Of a stretch of 64,000 bases of DNA, positions 46,367 to 57,643 are shown in pieces. The stretch is taken from assembly GCF_023159225.1 (NCBI RefSeq), contig NC_063181.1, forward strand, positions 22,160,073-22,224,072. Direction: 5' to 3'. The stretch comes from Perognathus longimembris pacificus (lineage: Eukaryota; Chordata; Mammalia; Rodentia; Heteromyidae). The stretch's first letter is position 1, and each line of letters begins with the position of its first letter. Below the pieces are notes generated by a model that saw only the letters and a program-made list of their open reading frames with translations, did no database searches and was not told the origin of the DNA. A program made the translations under genes and the position numbers.

Positions 46367-47735
46367 AGTATTAATCACAGTTGCGAGGTCTTAACTAGCA
46401 GAAAGATCAAATTTGCTTTATGTAGAACTATTTCCAAAGACATAAAACATTCACGTAAACCAACCACCACACCCACTAATCTTACCAATCAAACCTCTGA
46501 ATGTGTACGCGGTTCTGATCATTGGTGATTTTGGGAGAGCAGACGCGGCCACAGCCCAGCGGCTACCTCTGGGGTCATGGAACATTCGCAGAGTAGCAAA
46601 CTGACCCTTGGGAGCACTCAAGCATGTAAACTCAAGAGAGCCCCGCAGATGGCACAATTCCTAAAGCCTGGCTCTTGGGCTGCCTGCCTTCTCCATGGAG
46701 CCTGCTCAAGGTTTCAGAGCTCCTCTGACCAAGGAGGATGAAGGTCCTAGCTTCAATGAAGTGCACACAACCTCTCATTCCATCCCCGGTGTTGGAGAAG
46801 CAGTGTGAATGACAGGTGTGTGACAGAGCAGGTGTCTTCTACAGCCATTTCCTATGATCATTTCAGAATGTTAGCTTGGCTAAAGGGTACTTTAAAAGGA
46901 AAGTAAAAATCTCTCTTCTCCATCATAAGCCCTCCTGCCAGACTCTGAGGTCTGCTGTAGCTACAGAGCTCTTGACTTAGATCTGAATCACCAATGGCCA
47001 ACAGGGAAGGATATATATGTCAGATTGCATTACAGATCCAAGTATCTTTCTCTCCCCTGAGTTAACTTAAGTGGCCCCTATAATCAGCAAAAGAAGGGGA
47101 TGAGTCCTAGCAATTGCTGGCAACTCCAAGTCTCTTAGACAAGCAGAGGCCCTAAAAATCATCAAGATTTGGAAACTGTGACAAACTACTATGGAATCCA
47201 CCCAGAGCAGAGGCTCCTGAGTAGAGCCATACTCTGTCCCTTTTGCTCAGGATTTACTGTATGCTCACAGTTGTTCAAATTCCCAAATCCTCCTACCATC
47301 AATAATGCCAATCTTTGCCTTAAAAAAATAAGATAGACCAGCTAACCTGCTTCTCATCATCATGTGTGTCCCCCTCCCATGTCCTGGGAGGCAGAGGAAG
47401 GGGTGTTCCTCTCTGGGCTGGCTCAGCATTGGGAAGCAGGTCAATGTGTTCATGATGCTCCAGGTTCCTGGTGGGACACAGGAGCGACAGTGAAAGAGCA
47501 GGAGCCATGGCCAACTGCTTTGAAACTAGGCCAGAATGCTTAGAATATGTCCTAGGTGCTTGGTTGGGGGTCAGACTTTAGGGGTCACTGCTCAGTCTAG
47601 AGAGAGAGACCGGAGGTGGGGAGAATGCAGAGGGCAGAGGGTCCCTTGATCTATTTGCCCTGATGAGTCCAGTGAAGAAAGATTTCATTCAGGCGTCAAA
47701 ACAAACATTTGTAGACCATGACACCAGGTGGTTCC

Positions 47736-47771
47736 AAAAAAAAAAAAAAAAGAAGAAGAAAAGAAAAGAAA
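47736..47771. repeat. A-rich (GAAA)n tract
   Basis: Sixteen A then GAAGAA and GAAAA units lie inside the retrocopy's 3' UTR. They are T-rich on the retrocopy's sense strand, so this is not its poly(A) tail. Confidence 0.85.
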
Positions 47772-49057
47772 GCAGCATCTAAAGCAAAGTGAAAATGGTC
47801 ATTAAACAATCAGAGCTCATCCAGATAATGAGGAAGTGAGGGGAAGCAAAGCTTTAATGTAAAGCAGGCCATGGTCCTGAAGAATTTTGGTGCTCTCCGC
47901 CCTGGGTGTGATGTGACAGCTCTAGCCCAGGCCCATGTCCAGTGACATCATCACCACAAAGCCCAGGCTGGAGGCCCAGGACAACAGCTTCCCACTAATC
48001 TGGGCTTCAGGAGTGATATCTTCCATGACCAAGGAGACCATGGCTCCAGCAGGGAATGCCAGTACACAGGGCAGGATGGGCTCAGCCGGCACCACATCCA
48101 ATGCACCGAAGAGCCCAGCCAGGGGCTCTACCATGCCACTCAGCTGCCCATACCAGAAGGCTCGCCAGGTGGAGAAGCCGGCTCCATGCAGGAGGAGGCT
48201 GACAGCCAGACCCTCTGGGAAGCTCTGGATCCCAATTCCAATGGCCAAATTCCTGGCACTCTCAAAGGTGGCAGACGCTGTCTTCTCTACTGCCCCAAAG
48301 CCAACTCCAATAGCAAGGCCCTCTTGTACGTTGTGGATGGTAATGGCTAGGATGAGCACAACGATTCTCCTCCAGCTGCTGCTGCCCAGCTGTGCCGCGC
48401 TGCCTGAGGGTGAAGCCAGGGTAACAGGGCCCTCTGAAAGGCCAGACACCACCTTCTTCCTCTGGTATGCCTTGCCATCCTCTCTCTTGTCTATCCAGAT
48501 GGAGAGTGCACTCTCAGAGAAGAGAGCCACATGACCCTCGGAGTCCAACTTCTTCACCAACACAGGGTCCAAATTCAGTGCCAGGGCTGTCTGAGGGTCG
48601 TGTGCTGCACCCAGGTGAGGCAACAGGAGGTACACCGTGTAGACAGAAGCAGCTCCAAGAGTGAAGCCACAGGGAAGAAGGCAAAGGCACCGAAGTTCCC
48701 TGAGGTAGTGGCCATCTCAACTGCTGGGGCCAGCAGAGACCAATAGGAAGCTGGTAACATAACCCCTGCAGCAAAGCCGAGAATTTCATCTAGGATCCGC
48801 CTCTGTCCAGAAGAGAATATGAAAACAAGAGCAGCTTCAGCAGCTGTCAGAGCCCAGGTGAAGAAGGTCCCCAGTAAGGCCTGGAACACTGAGCTTTGAA
48901 GCATGCTTGACACAGGAGGGCCCCTCGACGATGGTATTATAATTCTGCAAATGGGTTATGAATACAATTCTTCCTGGCCAGTGCCATCCCCTATTTTTGT
49001 TCTCTCCTTCCCCTCTCCTATCCCTACTCTCAGTTATGTAGTTCATGTTTTACATAA

Positions 49058-49283
49058 TGCACATTGAATATTGTTTTTTGCCAGTCATGGACTTGAACTT
49101 AGGGCCTGAGCACTGTCCCTGGCTTCTTTTTATTCATGGCTAGCACTCTACCTCTTGAGCCACAGAACCCACTTCCAGCCTTTTCTGTTTATGTGATGCT
49201 GAGGAATCAAACCCACGGCTTCATGCATGCTAGGCAAGCACTCTATCGCGAAGCCACATTCCCAGCCCCTGCACACTGAATAT
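49058..49283 (-). mobile_element. IDL-Geo SINE with 14-bp duplication (one mismatch)
   Basis: The body is at 49072-49269. The flanks tgcacattgaatat (49058-49071) and tgcacactgaatat (49270-49283) differ at one base. Both halves are present and moderately diverged. Confidence 0.93.
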
Positions 49284-49329
49284 GACTGCCTTTGCTCATC
49301 CTTCCTCCCTACATTATTCTTCAGGATAA

Positions 49330-49990
49330 ATCTTTTGAATTTATGTTTTATTATCCTTAAGTAGTTGTACAAAGGGGTTTCAATTTAACTTGTTAGTTTG
49401 TGCATACAATGCATCTTGAATAATATTACTCTATCCTTCATTCTCCTTCCTCTCTCCCAAATTCATCCATTCCCTCAATTTACCTACTTTCACTCTTCCC
49501 ACGTGTATATTGGAAATTATAACTGCATTTATCCATTCTTCCTCTCCATTCATCTACCCCGTCACAGTTGGGTTACTGCTCTCCCCTGACAACACTTGTT
49601 GCAGTTGCCAGGTAACCATCTTTTTTTGTTGTTTTTTGCCAGTACTGGGGCTTGAACTAAGGGTCTGAGCACTGAGCCACAGTGCCACTTCTGGCCTTTC
49701 CTATGTATGTGGTGCTGAGGAATCGAACCTAGGGCTTCATGTATATGAGGCAAACACTCTTAGCCATATTCCCAGCCCCCAGGTATCCATCTTGTTAAAC
49801 TGTAAGTTAGTGTTTAAATGGGTTACATCATTGGAATTCTCCCCTTCATGGACCATACTTAAGTTAATATGTTTGTGCAGTTATGCATATGAACCTGTAT
49901 ATGCATATATATACATATTTATAATTCTAACTTCTATAATTCTAACTTCTGCATATGTATCCTTTGTCCCTGAGTCACATCTTATTTAAG
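49330..49990 (-). mobile_element. old LINE-1 3' end, antisense, split by a SINE
   Basis: The plus strand shows the antisense L1 3'-end style: 'ttttattatccttaagtagt', 'gtacaaaggggtttcaattt', C/T-rich 'tcctctctcccaaattcat', and, beyond the inserted SINE, 'tatcctttgtccctgagtca'. It is older than the neighbouring full-length L1. An exact 15-bp tandem duplication (ataattctaacttct) sits at 49921-49950. Confidence 0.65.
49608..49793 (-). mobile_element. IDL-Geo SINE with internal deletion, 15-bp duplication
   Basis: The body is at 49623-49778, inside the old L1. The flanks ccaggtaaccatctt and ccaggtatccatctt differ at one base. Compared with complete copies it lacks about 45 bp of the Geo half, between 'gtctgagcac' and 'tgagccacagtgcc'. 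Confidence 0.92.
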
Positions 49991-50099
49991 AAAAATTATG
50001 GGATTTTATGGAATAAAAACCTGGGGGAAAATTTAAAATATTAAATGGGAGTACGGGGGGGGGTGTTTTCTGTGAAATACAGATTTTTATCTTTGCCTA

Positions 50100-50125
50100 C
50101 ATATACCATAACTTTTATTTCTTTT
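50100..50125 (-). mobile_element. separated tail end and duplication of an IDL-Geo SINE
   Basis: The sequence catataccata at 50100-50110 pairs with caaataccata at 57843-57853, the far flank of the IDL-Geo SINE at 57644-57842. The T-rich bases between belong to that SINE's A-rich tail. The 7.5-kb L1 now separates the two parts. Confidence 0.65.
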
Positions 50126-50654
50126 TTTTTCCGGTCTTCTTCTTTTATATGTATATAATCAACTGAATTACAGAGAGGTTACAGTTTCATACATTAAGCA
50201 TTGGATACATTTCTTGTACTGTTTGTTACCTCCTCCCTCATTCCCCCTCGCCCCTCCCTCTTTCCCTTCCCCCTCCAACCCCATGAGTTGTTCAGTTGTT
50301 CAGTTCATTTTCATCAAACAGTTTTTCAGTATTGCTTTTGTAGTTGTTTGTCTTTTTTTACCCTGTATCTCTCGATTTTTGTATTCCCTTCCAATTTCCT
50401 GGTTCTAATACCAGAATATACGATTTCCAATATACTCAGATAAGATACAGAGATAGTGTAGGTACAACCACAGGAAGGTGATACAGGAATATTATCAATA
50501 ATAGAGGCTACAGTTACATATTGAAAGTAGTTACAACTGTGATATAACAATCGTTTCCATAACATGGAGTTCATTTCACTTAGCATTATCTTATGTGTTC
50601 ATAAGGGTATAGCTATTGGGCTCCTGTGATCTGTGACTTGCCTAAACCTGTGCT

Positions 50655-53600
50655 AATTATTCCCTATAAGGGAGACCATATAGTCCATGTTTCTTTGGGT
50701 CTGGCTCACTTCACTTAGTATAACTTTTTCCAAGTCCTTCCATTTCCTTACAAATGGGGCAAATGTCATTCTTTCTGATAGAGGCATAAAATTCCATTGT
50801 GTATATGTACCACATTTTCCTGATCCACTCATCTACTGAGAGGCATCTGGGTTGGTTCCACATTTTAGCTATGACAAATTGTGCTGTAATGAACATTGTT
50901 GTGCTGGTGGCTTTAGTGTGATTATGTTTGTGGTCTTTTGGATAGATAACCAAAAGTGGGGCTGCTGGGTCATAGGGGAGTTCTATGTTTAGCCTTCTGA
51001 GGAATCTCCATACTGCTTGCCAGAGTGGCTGAACCAGTTTACATTCCCACCAACAATGAAGTAGGGTTCCCTTTTGGCCACATCCCCTCCAACAGTTGTT
51101 ATTCTTAGTTTTCTTGATATAGGACATTCTTACTGGGGTGAGATGGAATCTCAATGTTGTTTTGATTTGCATTTCTTTTAAGGCCAGGGATGTAGAGCAC
51201 TTTTTCATATGCCTCTTGGCCATTCTCATTTCCTCATCAGAGAAGTCTCTTTTTAAGTCTCTAGCCCACTTGATGAGGGGGCTATAGGTTCTTTGCGGTT
51301 TTGTTTTCGGTGAAGGTAATTTTTTTAGTTCTGCATATATTTTAGATATGAGGCCTTTGTCTGTTGAATGGCCAGTAAAGATCTTCTCCCAGTCTGTGGG
51401 CTTTCTGTTTATCTTGCGAGCTATGTCCTTTGCCTTGCAGAAGCTCTGTAGTTTGATGTAGTCCCATTTGTCCAACCTTTCTTTGATTTGTAGCCTTTCT
51501 GGGTCTTAATTGAGGAAGTTCCGTCCAGTGACAAGGAGCCCATGTGTTTCTCCTACTCCTTCCTTTAGTGTTTTCAGGGTGTCTGTTTTGATTTCAAGAT
51601 CTTTGATCCATTTGGAATTGATTTTGGTGCAGGGTGATATATAAGGATCTAGTTTTAGTTTGTTGCATGTGTTGAACCAGTTTTGCCAGCACCATTTGTT
51701 AAAGAGGCTATCTTTCTTCCAGACTACAATTTCAGCTCCTTTATCAAAGATTAAGTAGGCGTAGTTCTGTGGGTTCCTTTCTGGGTCTTCAATTCTGTTC
51801 CATTGGTCTTCAGGCCTGTTTCAATGCCAATACCAAGCTGTTTTTATTACTATAGCTTTATAATACAGCATGAAGTTGGGTATTGTAATTCCTCCAGCAC
51901 CGTTCTTTCTGTTTAGGATTGTTTTTGCTATTCTAGGTCTTTTATTGTTCCATATGAATTTCAGGATTGCTTCCTCTATTTCATTAAAAAATGGTGTTGG
52001 GATATTGATGGGTATTGCATTGAATTTGTAGATCGCCTTTGGCAATATTGCCATTTTGATTATATTAATCCTCCCAATCCAGGAGCATGGGAGGTTTTTC
52101 CATTTCCTTAGTTCTGCTTTAATTTCATTTTTAATGATTTTAAAGTTCTCATCGTAGAGGTCTTTCACTTCTTTGGTTAAGGTTATTCCTAGGTATTTTA
52201 TGTTTTTTGACGCTATTGCAAAAGGAGTTGCTTTCCTGATTTCAGCCTCGGTCTTCGGGTTGTTAGCATAGAGAAAGGCCATTGATTTTTGAGGGTTTAT
52301 TTTATATCCTGCCACTTTGCCAAAGTTTTGCATCAGCTCTAGTAGCTTGGAGGTAGAGTCTATGGGGTTCTTTAGGTATAGGATCATGCCATCTGTAAAG
52401 AGAGAATGTTTAACTACATCTTTTCCTATTTGGATCCCCTTTATGTTTTATTCTTGCCAAATTGCTCTGGCTAGGAATTCTAGTACTATGTTGAAGAGAA
52501 GGGGAGAGAGTGGACATCCCTGTCTTGTTCCTGATTTTAAAGGGAATGGCTTTAGTTTTTCACCATTTAGAGTTATGCTTGCTGTTGGTTTGTCATAAAC
52601 TGCCTTGATTATATTCAGGAATGTTCCCTGGAATCTCAGTTTTTCCAGGGCTTTTAGCATAAATGGGTGCTGGATTTTATCAATTGCTTTCTCTGCATAG
52701 AGTGATATAACCATGTGGTTCTTTACCTTGCTCCGGTTGATGTGGTTGATTACATTTATCGACTTGCGTATATTGGCCCAACTTTGCATCCCTGGGACGA
52801 ATCCACTTTGATCGTGATGTATGGTTTTTTTGATGACCTGTTGAAGTCTATTGGCCAGAATTTTGTTGAGAATTTTTGCGTCTATATTCATCAGGGAAAT
52901 CGGTCTATAGTCCTCTTTCCGTGATGTGTCCCTGCCTGGTTTTTGGGATGAGGGTTATATTGACTTCATAGAATGTGTCTGGTAGTGAACGTTCTCTTTC
53001 AATTTCATTGAAGAGTTTGAGAAATATTGGTGTGAGTTCTGTTTTGAAGACTTTGTAGAATTCTGCTTTGAGTCCGTCAGGACCTGGGCTTTTCATGGAT
53101 GGGAGATCATTTATTGCCGTTTCTATTTCAATACTGGGTATGGGTCTGTTTAGAAGGTTTAAGTCTTCATGGTTGAGTTGGGGATATGAATTTTTTCTAG
53201 GAAATCATCCATTTCTTCCAAGTTCTCCAATATGTTGGCATAAAGGTTTGCAAAACAGTCCCTTATTATGGTCTGAATTTTGGTTGTTTCTGTGGTGATG
53301 TTACCTGTTTCATCTCTAATCTTATTTATTTGAGTGTGCTACCTTCAGTTTTTGGTCAGGTTTGCTAGGGATCCGTCTATCTTGTTGATTTTTTCATAGA
53401 ACCAACTCTTTGTTTTGTTGATTCTTTCTATGGTTTTTTCAGTTTCTAATTGATTTAACTCTGATTTGATTTTAATTATTTGCTTCTGTGTATTGACTTG
53501 GGGTTTAGGGTTTGGCTTATTGTTCTCTTTCAAGTAAATTAAGGTGCTTCCTTAAATGATTGAATTGCTGTTTCTCCAGTTTGTTGTTGTATGCATTCAG

Positions 53601-54510
53601 AGATATAAATTTTCCTCTGAGTACTGCCTTGGCTGTGTCCCAAAGGAGCTAGTACTTTGTGTCCTCATATTGGTTGAGTTCCATAAACATTTGAATTTCC
53701 GATTTAATTTCTTCAATGACCCACTCATGGTTCAGCAGTGTGTTGTTCAGTCTCCATGAACTGTAGGATTTTCTGTGGTTGTTGTTTGAGTTGATCTCTA
53801 ATTTTATTCCATTGTGGTCTGAGAGAATGCAGGGAATGGTTTTATACTTCTGAATTTGTACAGATTTTCTTTGTGACCTAAGATGTGATCTATTTTGGAG
53901 AATGTTCCATGTGCCGCTGAGAAGAATGTGTATTCTGTTGTTGCAGGGTGGAATATTCTATAGCTGTCGATTAAGTCTAATTGGTCTATGCAATTGTTTA
54001 ATTCTGTGGTTTCTTTGTTCAGTTTTTGTCATGTTGATCTGTCCAGAGGTGACAGTGGAGTGTTAAAGTCCCCAACTATCAATGTGTTTTGGTCTATGAG
54101 TGTTTTTAGAGACAGTAGTGTTTGTTTGATGAAGTTGGGTGCTCCTGTATTTGGTGTGTAGATACTTAGGATGGTTGTATCTTCCTGTAGGAGAGATCCC
54201 TTTATTAGTATGTAGTAACCTTCTTTGTCTCTTTTTACCTTTTTTAATTTGAAGTCAATTTTATCTGATACTAGGATTGCAACTCCGGTCTGCTTATGGG
54301 GGCCATTTTCTTGATAGATTTGATTCCAGCCTTTTTCTTTTAGAAGATGTTTACTTTTGCTGGATAGATGTGTCTCTTGGAGGCAGCAGAAAGATGGATC
54401 TTGACTTTTGATCCAACTTCTGAGCCTATGTTCTTTGATTGGCGAATTAAGTCCATTAATGTTGAGAGTTAGGATTGAGAGCTGATCTTTTGTTCATTTC
54501 ATTATCCCTA
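50655..54510 (-). pseudogene. L1 ORF2 (endonuclease-reverse transcriptase), inactivated
   Basis: The minus strand carries all ORF2p domains in order but in several frames. The AP-like endonuclease starts with LTLNINGLNS (about 54460) and QETHL (about 54375). The linker includes GPDGLKAEFYK (about 53080). The reverse transcriptase (about 53100-52300) has [15 protein letters not shown], followed by the C-terminal region with CWRGCGQKGTLLHCWWEC (about 51090) and the terminal SQTQRN. In the palm, the usual D-A-E-K-A-F motif reads LYAEKAIDK, and the FADD box reads FTDG (about 52388-52400), so catalytic Asp residues are lost. Frameshifts separate the open pieces at 54.5-53.6, 53.1-52.4, 52.39-51.8 and 51.5-50.7 kb. 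The protein would nick DNA and copy RNA if intact; this copy cannot. Confidence 0.92.
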
Positions 54511-54659
54511 TCTTGTTAAAGGCTGAGTCTTCCCATTTGTTGATCTGTTATTCTGGTTTACTATTTAGGGTTCATTTCTCTGTCTACATTGGGATCATGA
54601 TTTTTTTCTCTGTATAGTACATCTTTGAGTATTTTTTGTAAAGCTGGTTTGGTGGAGAT

Positions 54660-55671
54660 TTATTGTTTCAGTTTTTCCTTACTGTGGAAGACTTTTATTT
54701 GACCGTCGGCTATGAAGGAGAGTTTAACTGGGTACACTATTCTTGCTTGGTAGTAATTTTTATTTAGGGCTTGGCATATCTCATTCCAGGCTCTCCTTGC
54801 TTTCATGGTCTCTGCTGAGAAGTCTGGGGTAACTCTGATTGCTTTTCCTTTATATGTGATTGTTTTCTTCTTCCTAACAGCTTTAAGGATTCTTTCCTTG
54901 GACTCTACTGATCCTGTTTTGATCACAATGTGTCGGTGGGATGTCCTATTCTGGTCTTGTCTGTTTGGGGTTCTAAATACTTCTTGTATCTGTATAGGCC
55001 TTTCCTTCTGGATATTTGGGAAGTTCTCAGCTAATATTCTGTTAAATAGGTTGCCTATTCCATTAACTTCCTTCCCCAGGTTTTCCTCAATACCTATTAT
55101 CCTTAATTTGGGCTTTCTGATTGTATCTTGAATCTCCTAGAGCAATCTGTTTTGTTGATTGGATTGGTTTTGTATTAATTTTTTTATCTTTTTCCATAGA
55201 TTCAGCTCCTGAGATTCGATCCTCTCCTTTAGTTAGTTGGGACTGTAGGCTAGCTACTTGATTTCGAATCTCTTTTCCGTCTGACTGGTCTTTCCTGATG
55301 ATTTCCATGTCATCTCTTACGTCCTGTATGGACTTCTTTACTTCATTAACTTCATTAATTTGGTTTTGAGTGTTGTCTCTCAAATCTTTTAGCTGGGTAG
55401 CTATCTTTTCATTTGACTCTTGAAGTTCATTTATCTTTCTATTTGTGGAGGCCATGAAATTCTCCATTAATTTTTGCTTTGCCTCCTCACACTCTAGAAT
55501 AATTGACTGAAGAGATTCAAACTTTACATTTATCATGTTTATCAGTAGACTTTGTAGAGCATTTTGGAGGTTCTCTTCTATGTCTTTGATTGACTGCTCT
55601 GCTTCTTGCTTGTTTTGAGTGGGAGATAAGACTTCATTGTTTGCCATCTTTCTTGTGTTTCTTCTGCCCAT
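54660..55671 (-). pseudogene. L1 ORF1 (RNA-binding chaperone), frameshifted
   Basis: The likely start is the Met of MGRRNTRKMANNEV at 55671. The first part is a long helical, Gln/Glu/Asn-rich coiled coil (KDIEENLQNALQ through RKDQSDGKEIRNQ), which trimerises in this family. The frame is lost near 55150. The conserved C-terminal RNA-binding domain continues in another frame at 54660-55090, with KERILKAVRKKKTITYKGKA, then SAETMKARRAWNEI and YPVKLSFI. ORF1p normally coats L1 RNA in the particle; the shift between coiled coil and C-terminal domain makes this copy non-functional. A second start at 55710 would add an unusual 13-residue leader. Confidence 0.9.
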
Positions 55672-57630
55672 TTGGATTGGGAATGCCAATCTACCAGCAC
55701 CTGTGAGCACCGTTTAAGATGCAAACCAGACCTTACCAAGCACTTTTGTATAAATCTTAGAAGTTCACAATTATATACAAATACCTTTCATACCTGTGTA
55801 TAAAATTAGATTTGGTGTTCCTAAAGAATACAATTTCAATATAACAACCAATCCTGAGCCCTGTATTCAGTAGTTACTTATTTACTGTTACATCCCTATG
55901 AGCAATTCTTGTTCTTATATTAAGTTCTTTTTGGACTGGCTTTCTATATGAACCCCTTTGTTTCACTTGAATTAAGCAGTGATACCCTCTATCCAATAAC
56001 CAGGAGTTAATGGGATCTGGAGGACCTAGAAGTAAGTCAGGAGGGTAAGTTAGAGGTAGTAAAGAAACTAGAGTAAAATGTATGGGGGGAGTGATGATTT
56101 TGGTTTAGTTTCAGTGATGTGGAAATGTGGAGGAGAGTAGAATCAGTAGAAACAACAAGGTTAAAATGATAGACAATGGAGAGTTAGCAGTAAAGAGTGG
56201 AGGTGTTATTCATAGGAAAGTAATTTTTAAAGAAAGAGAGTACATAGAGAGAAATAAAGAAAGAATACTGGAAGAGAGATGCACATAACCAAGAAAAATT
56301 ATTTTAAAAAAAGAAAAAGAAAAAAAATGAACAACAACAAAAAACTTGATAGAACCATCAGGTGAAAATGGAAAACAAAAACAAACCAATGATGTTTCAG
56401 AAATGAAAATATAAGAAAAAAATAAAAATGAAAGCTTAAAAAACTTTTGAGACAAAACAAACAAACAAACCAGATAATCTTCCTTGTTTGGGTGGGCTTT
56501 CTACAGTTTCTGGTTTCCTTGCTATGGTCTGCAGTCTTTTCTGCCACTTGGCTGGTTTGACTTATTTTCAGTTCACAGGGGGTGGATCTGCTCTGACCCT
56601 CCTCCCCTGTTAGTGAAATCCTGGGGCTCTGTGGTTTCACACAGCTAGCAGGTAGGCCTTGGGCATCCACTGTAGATGAGGACGTGAATAAACTTGGGAA
56701 CCATGGCTCCTCCCGTCTGCTGTAGGGAAACTGCCTTTAACGCTTGGCTTTGAATAGGCTGTGGACTCAGCAGCGCGGGCGCCTCTGGCCTGGTTTACCG
56801 GGCTGAGAGTCGCTTGCCTGGGGGAGGTTCCTCCCTCCTGGGTGGGGCAGCCTTCTGGGCAGAGCTGGGTATGGAATTCAGCTCCTTTTCAGGCTGGGAA
56901 TTAGGCTTCTAAACGGGACCATTTATCTGTCTCGGGAGGTTTGTTCTCCTGTGTGGCTGTTCCGTGCCGCCGATAGCTGCTTGCTGCTTTAGCTTTTAAA
57001 TTAGAAATTCCGGCGGGCAGGGTGGGCACCTCTAGCCAAGCCGAGGCCCAGGACAAACCTCCCACCTGGGCAGGGGGCGGTCTCCTGGGTGGAGCTGGCT
57101 CTCACAGATTGGTCCTTCTTGCCCTTCTCAAAGATGGCCGCTTTGTCCTCGCTTTCCCGAGGCAGGCTTTAGCTCCAGTCTTGTCTGACCCTTTGCCAGT
57201 GTCAAAGATGGCACTTTGCTCTCGTGATTGGGGAGGAGCTGCTCTGTGGGCTCCAGTGAGACTGTCTTTCATGGGAGTACTCATGCTGTCTCTGCGATTT
57301 CAGCCCTTCCATGCTCAGCCTGCGATCTGTCTGTATGCTGCCATCTAGAGAATTTCTCCCTGGTCTCCACTGAGCTGCACGAGGTGCACAGCACTGTGCC
57401 AGCGCCAGCACTGGTGTGGTGGCGGGACACTGCCTGGAGCTCAAATCTGTGTTTTCAGACCAGCAAAGTTGATTTTTCCTTCCTGGCTGGAATCCCTGTA
57501 CTGTTAGAACTTATCTGGGCAGTCTATATAGGGGTAAAAGTTTCTCTGGGGTGGGAAAACTGTGATGTTGGAGGTAGCTCATCTAGGGCTCTGTTGCTCC
57601 TCTGCTGTCTTCTCCCTAAGGTCCCAGAGA
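55672..57630 (-). promoter_or_regulatory. L1 5' UTR with GC-rich internal promoter region
   Basis: The distal part (about 56700-57600) is the most GC- and CpG-rich DNA of the window, as expected of an L1 5' UTR promoter. The part near ORF1 is A-rich. A YY1-like CAAAGATGGCCGC is at 57129-57141 on the plus strand, opposite to L1 sense. Two related blocks near 56770-56870 and 57020-57095, both ending in a 'ctcctgggtgg' type motif, may be diverged tandem units. Plus-strand frames of up to 148 codons here are by-products of the GC content. Confidence 0.75.
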
Positions 57631-57643
57631 TTTTATTTCTTTT

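Larger units (their letters stand above)
46340..48945 (-). pseudogene. SLC39A11: SLC39A11 (ZIP11) processed retrocopy, frameshifted
   Basis: The minus strand encodes an intronless copy of the zinc transporter ZIP11, a Golgi/nuclear-associated ZIP-family membrane protein that moves zinc into the cytosol. The coding part runs from Met at about 48904 to a stop at 47922, about 328 codons against 342 in human ZIP11 as I recall. The start region (SSVFQALLGTFFTWA) and the end (GFVVMMSLDMGLG) are both present. A loss of apparently 7 bases near 48665 shifts the frame after FAFFPVA; downstream the frame stays open for over 230 codons. The conserved HNVPEG metal-site motif reads HNVQEG. The real gene is split by very large introns, so a continuous 1-kb copy must be retrotransposed. 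A long 3' UTR follows, with AATAAA (46361-46366) and a six-base A tail (46340-46345). A 7-residue stretch of the long human isoform appears absent, fitting a shorter spliced form. I found no clear flanking duplication. Confidence 0.93.
50113..57643 (-). mobile_element. near full-length LINE-1 (about 7.5 kb)
   Basis: Read on the minus strand the element has a GC-rich 5' UTR (about 57630-55672), ORF1 (about 55671-54660), ORF2 (about 54510-50655) and a 3' UTR ending in an A-rich tail near 50126. The 13-bp direct repeat ttttatttctttt at 50113-50125 and 57631-57643 is the likely target-site duplication. It begins AAAA on the L1 sense strand but is low in complexity. Both reading frames are broken, so the copy cannot move by itself. 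ORF2 length fits the usual L1 size of about 1,280 codons. Confidence 0.93.

Noticed and set aside
46520..46700. separate GC-rich gene fragment
   Set aside because: It is best explained as the 3' UTR of the SLC39A11 retrocopy, which continues to the AATAAA at 46361.
47736..47771. poly(A) tail of the SLC39A11 retrocopy
   Set aside because: The A run is on the plus strand while the retrocopy is on the minus strand; the real tail is at 46340-46345.
47935..48534. 199-codon plus-strand open frame
   Set aside because: It is the antisense of the SLC39A11 retrocopy; its openness follows from the coding strand's composition.
46325..48975. target-site duplication of the SLC39A11 retrocopy
   Set aside because: I compared the flanks near 46325-46340 ('gattttatggttg') and 48945-48975 and saw only weak partial similarity.
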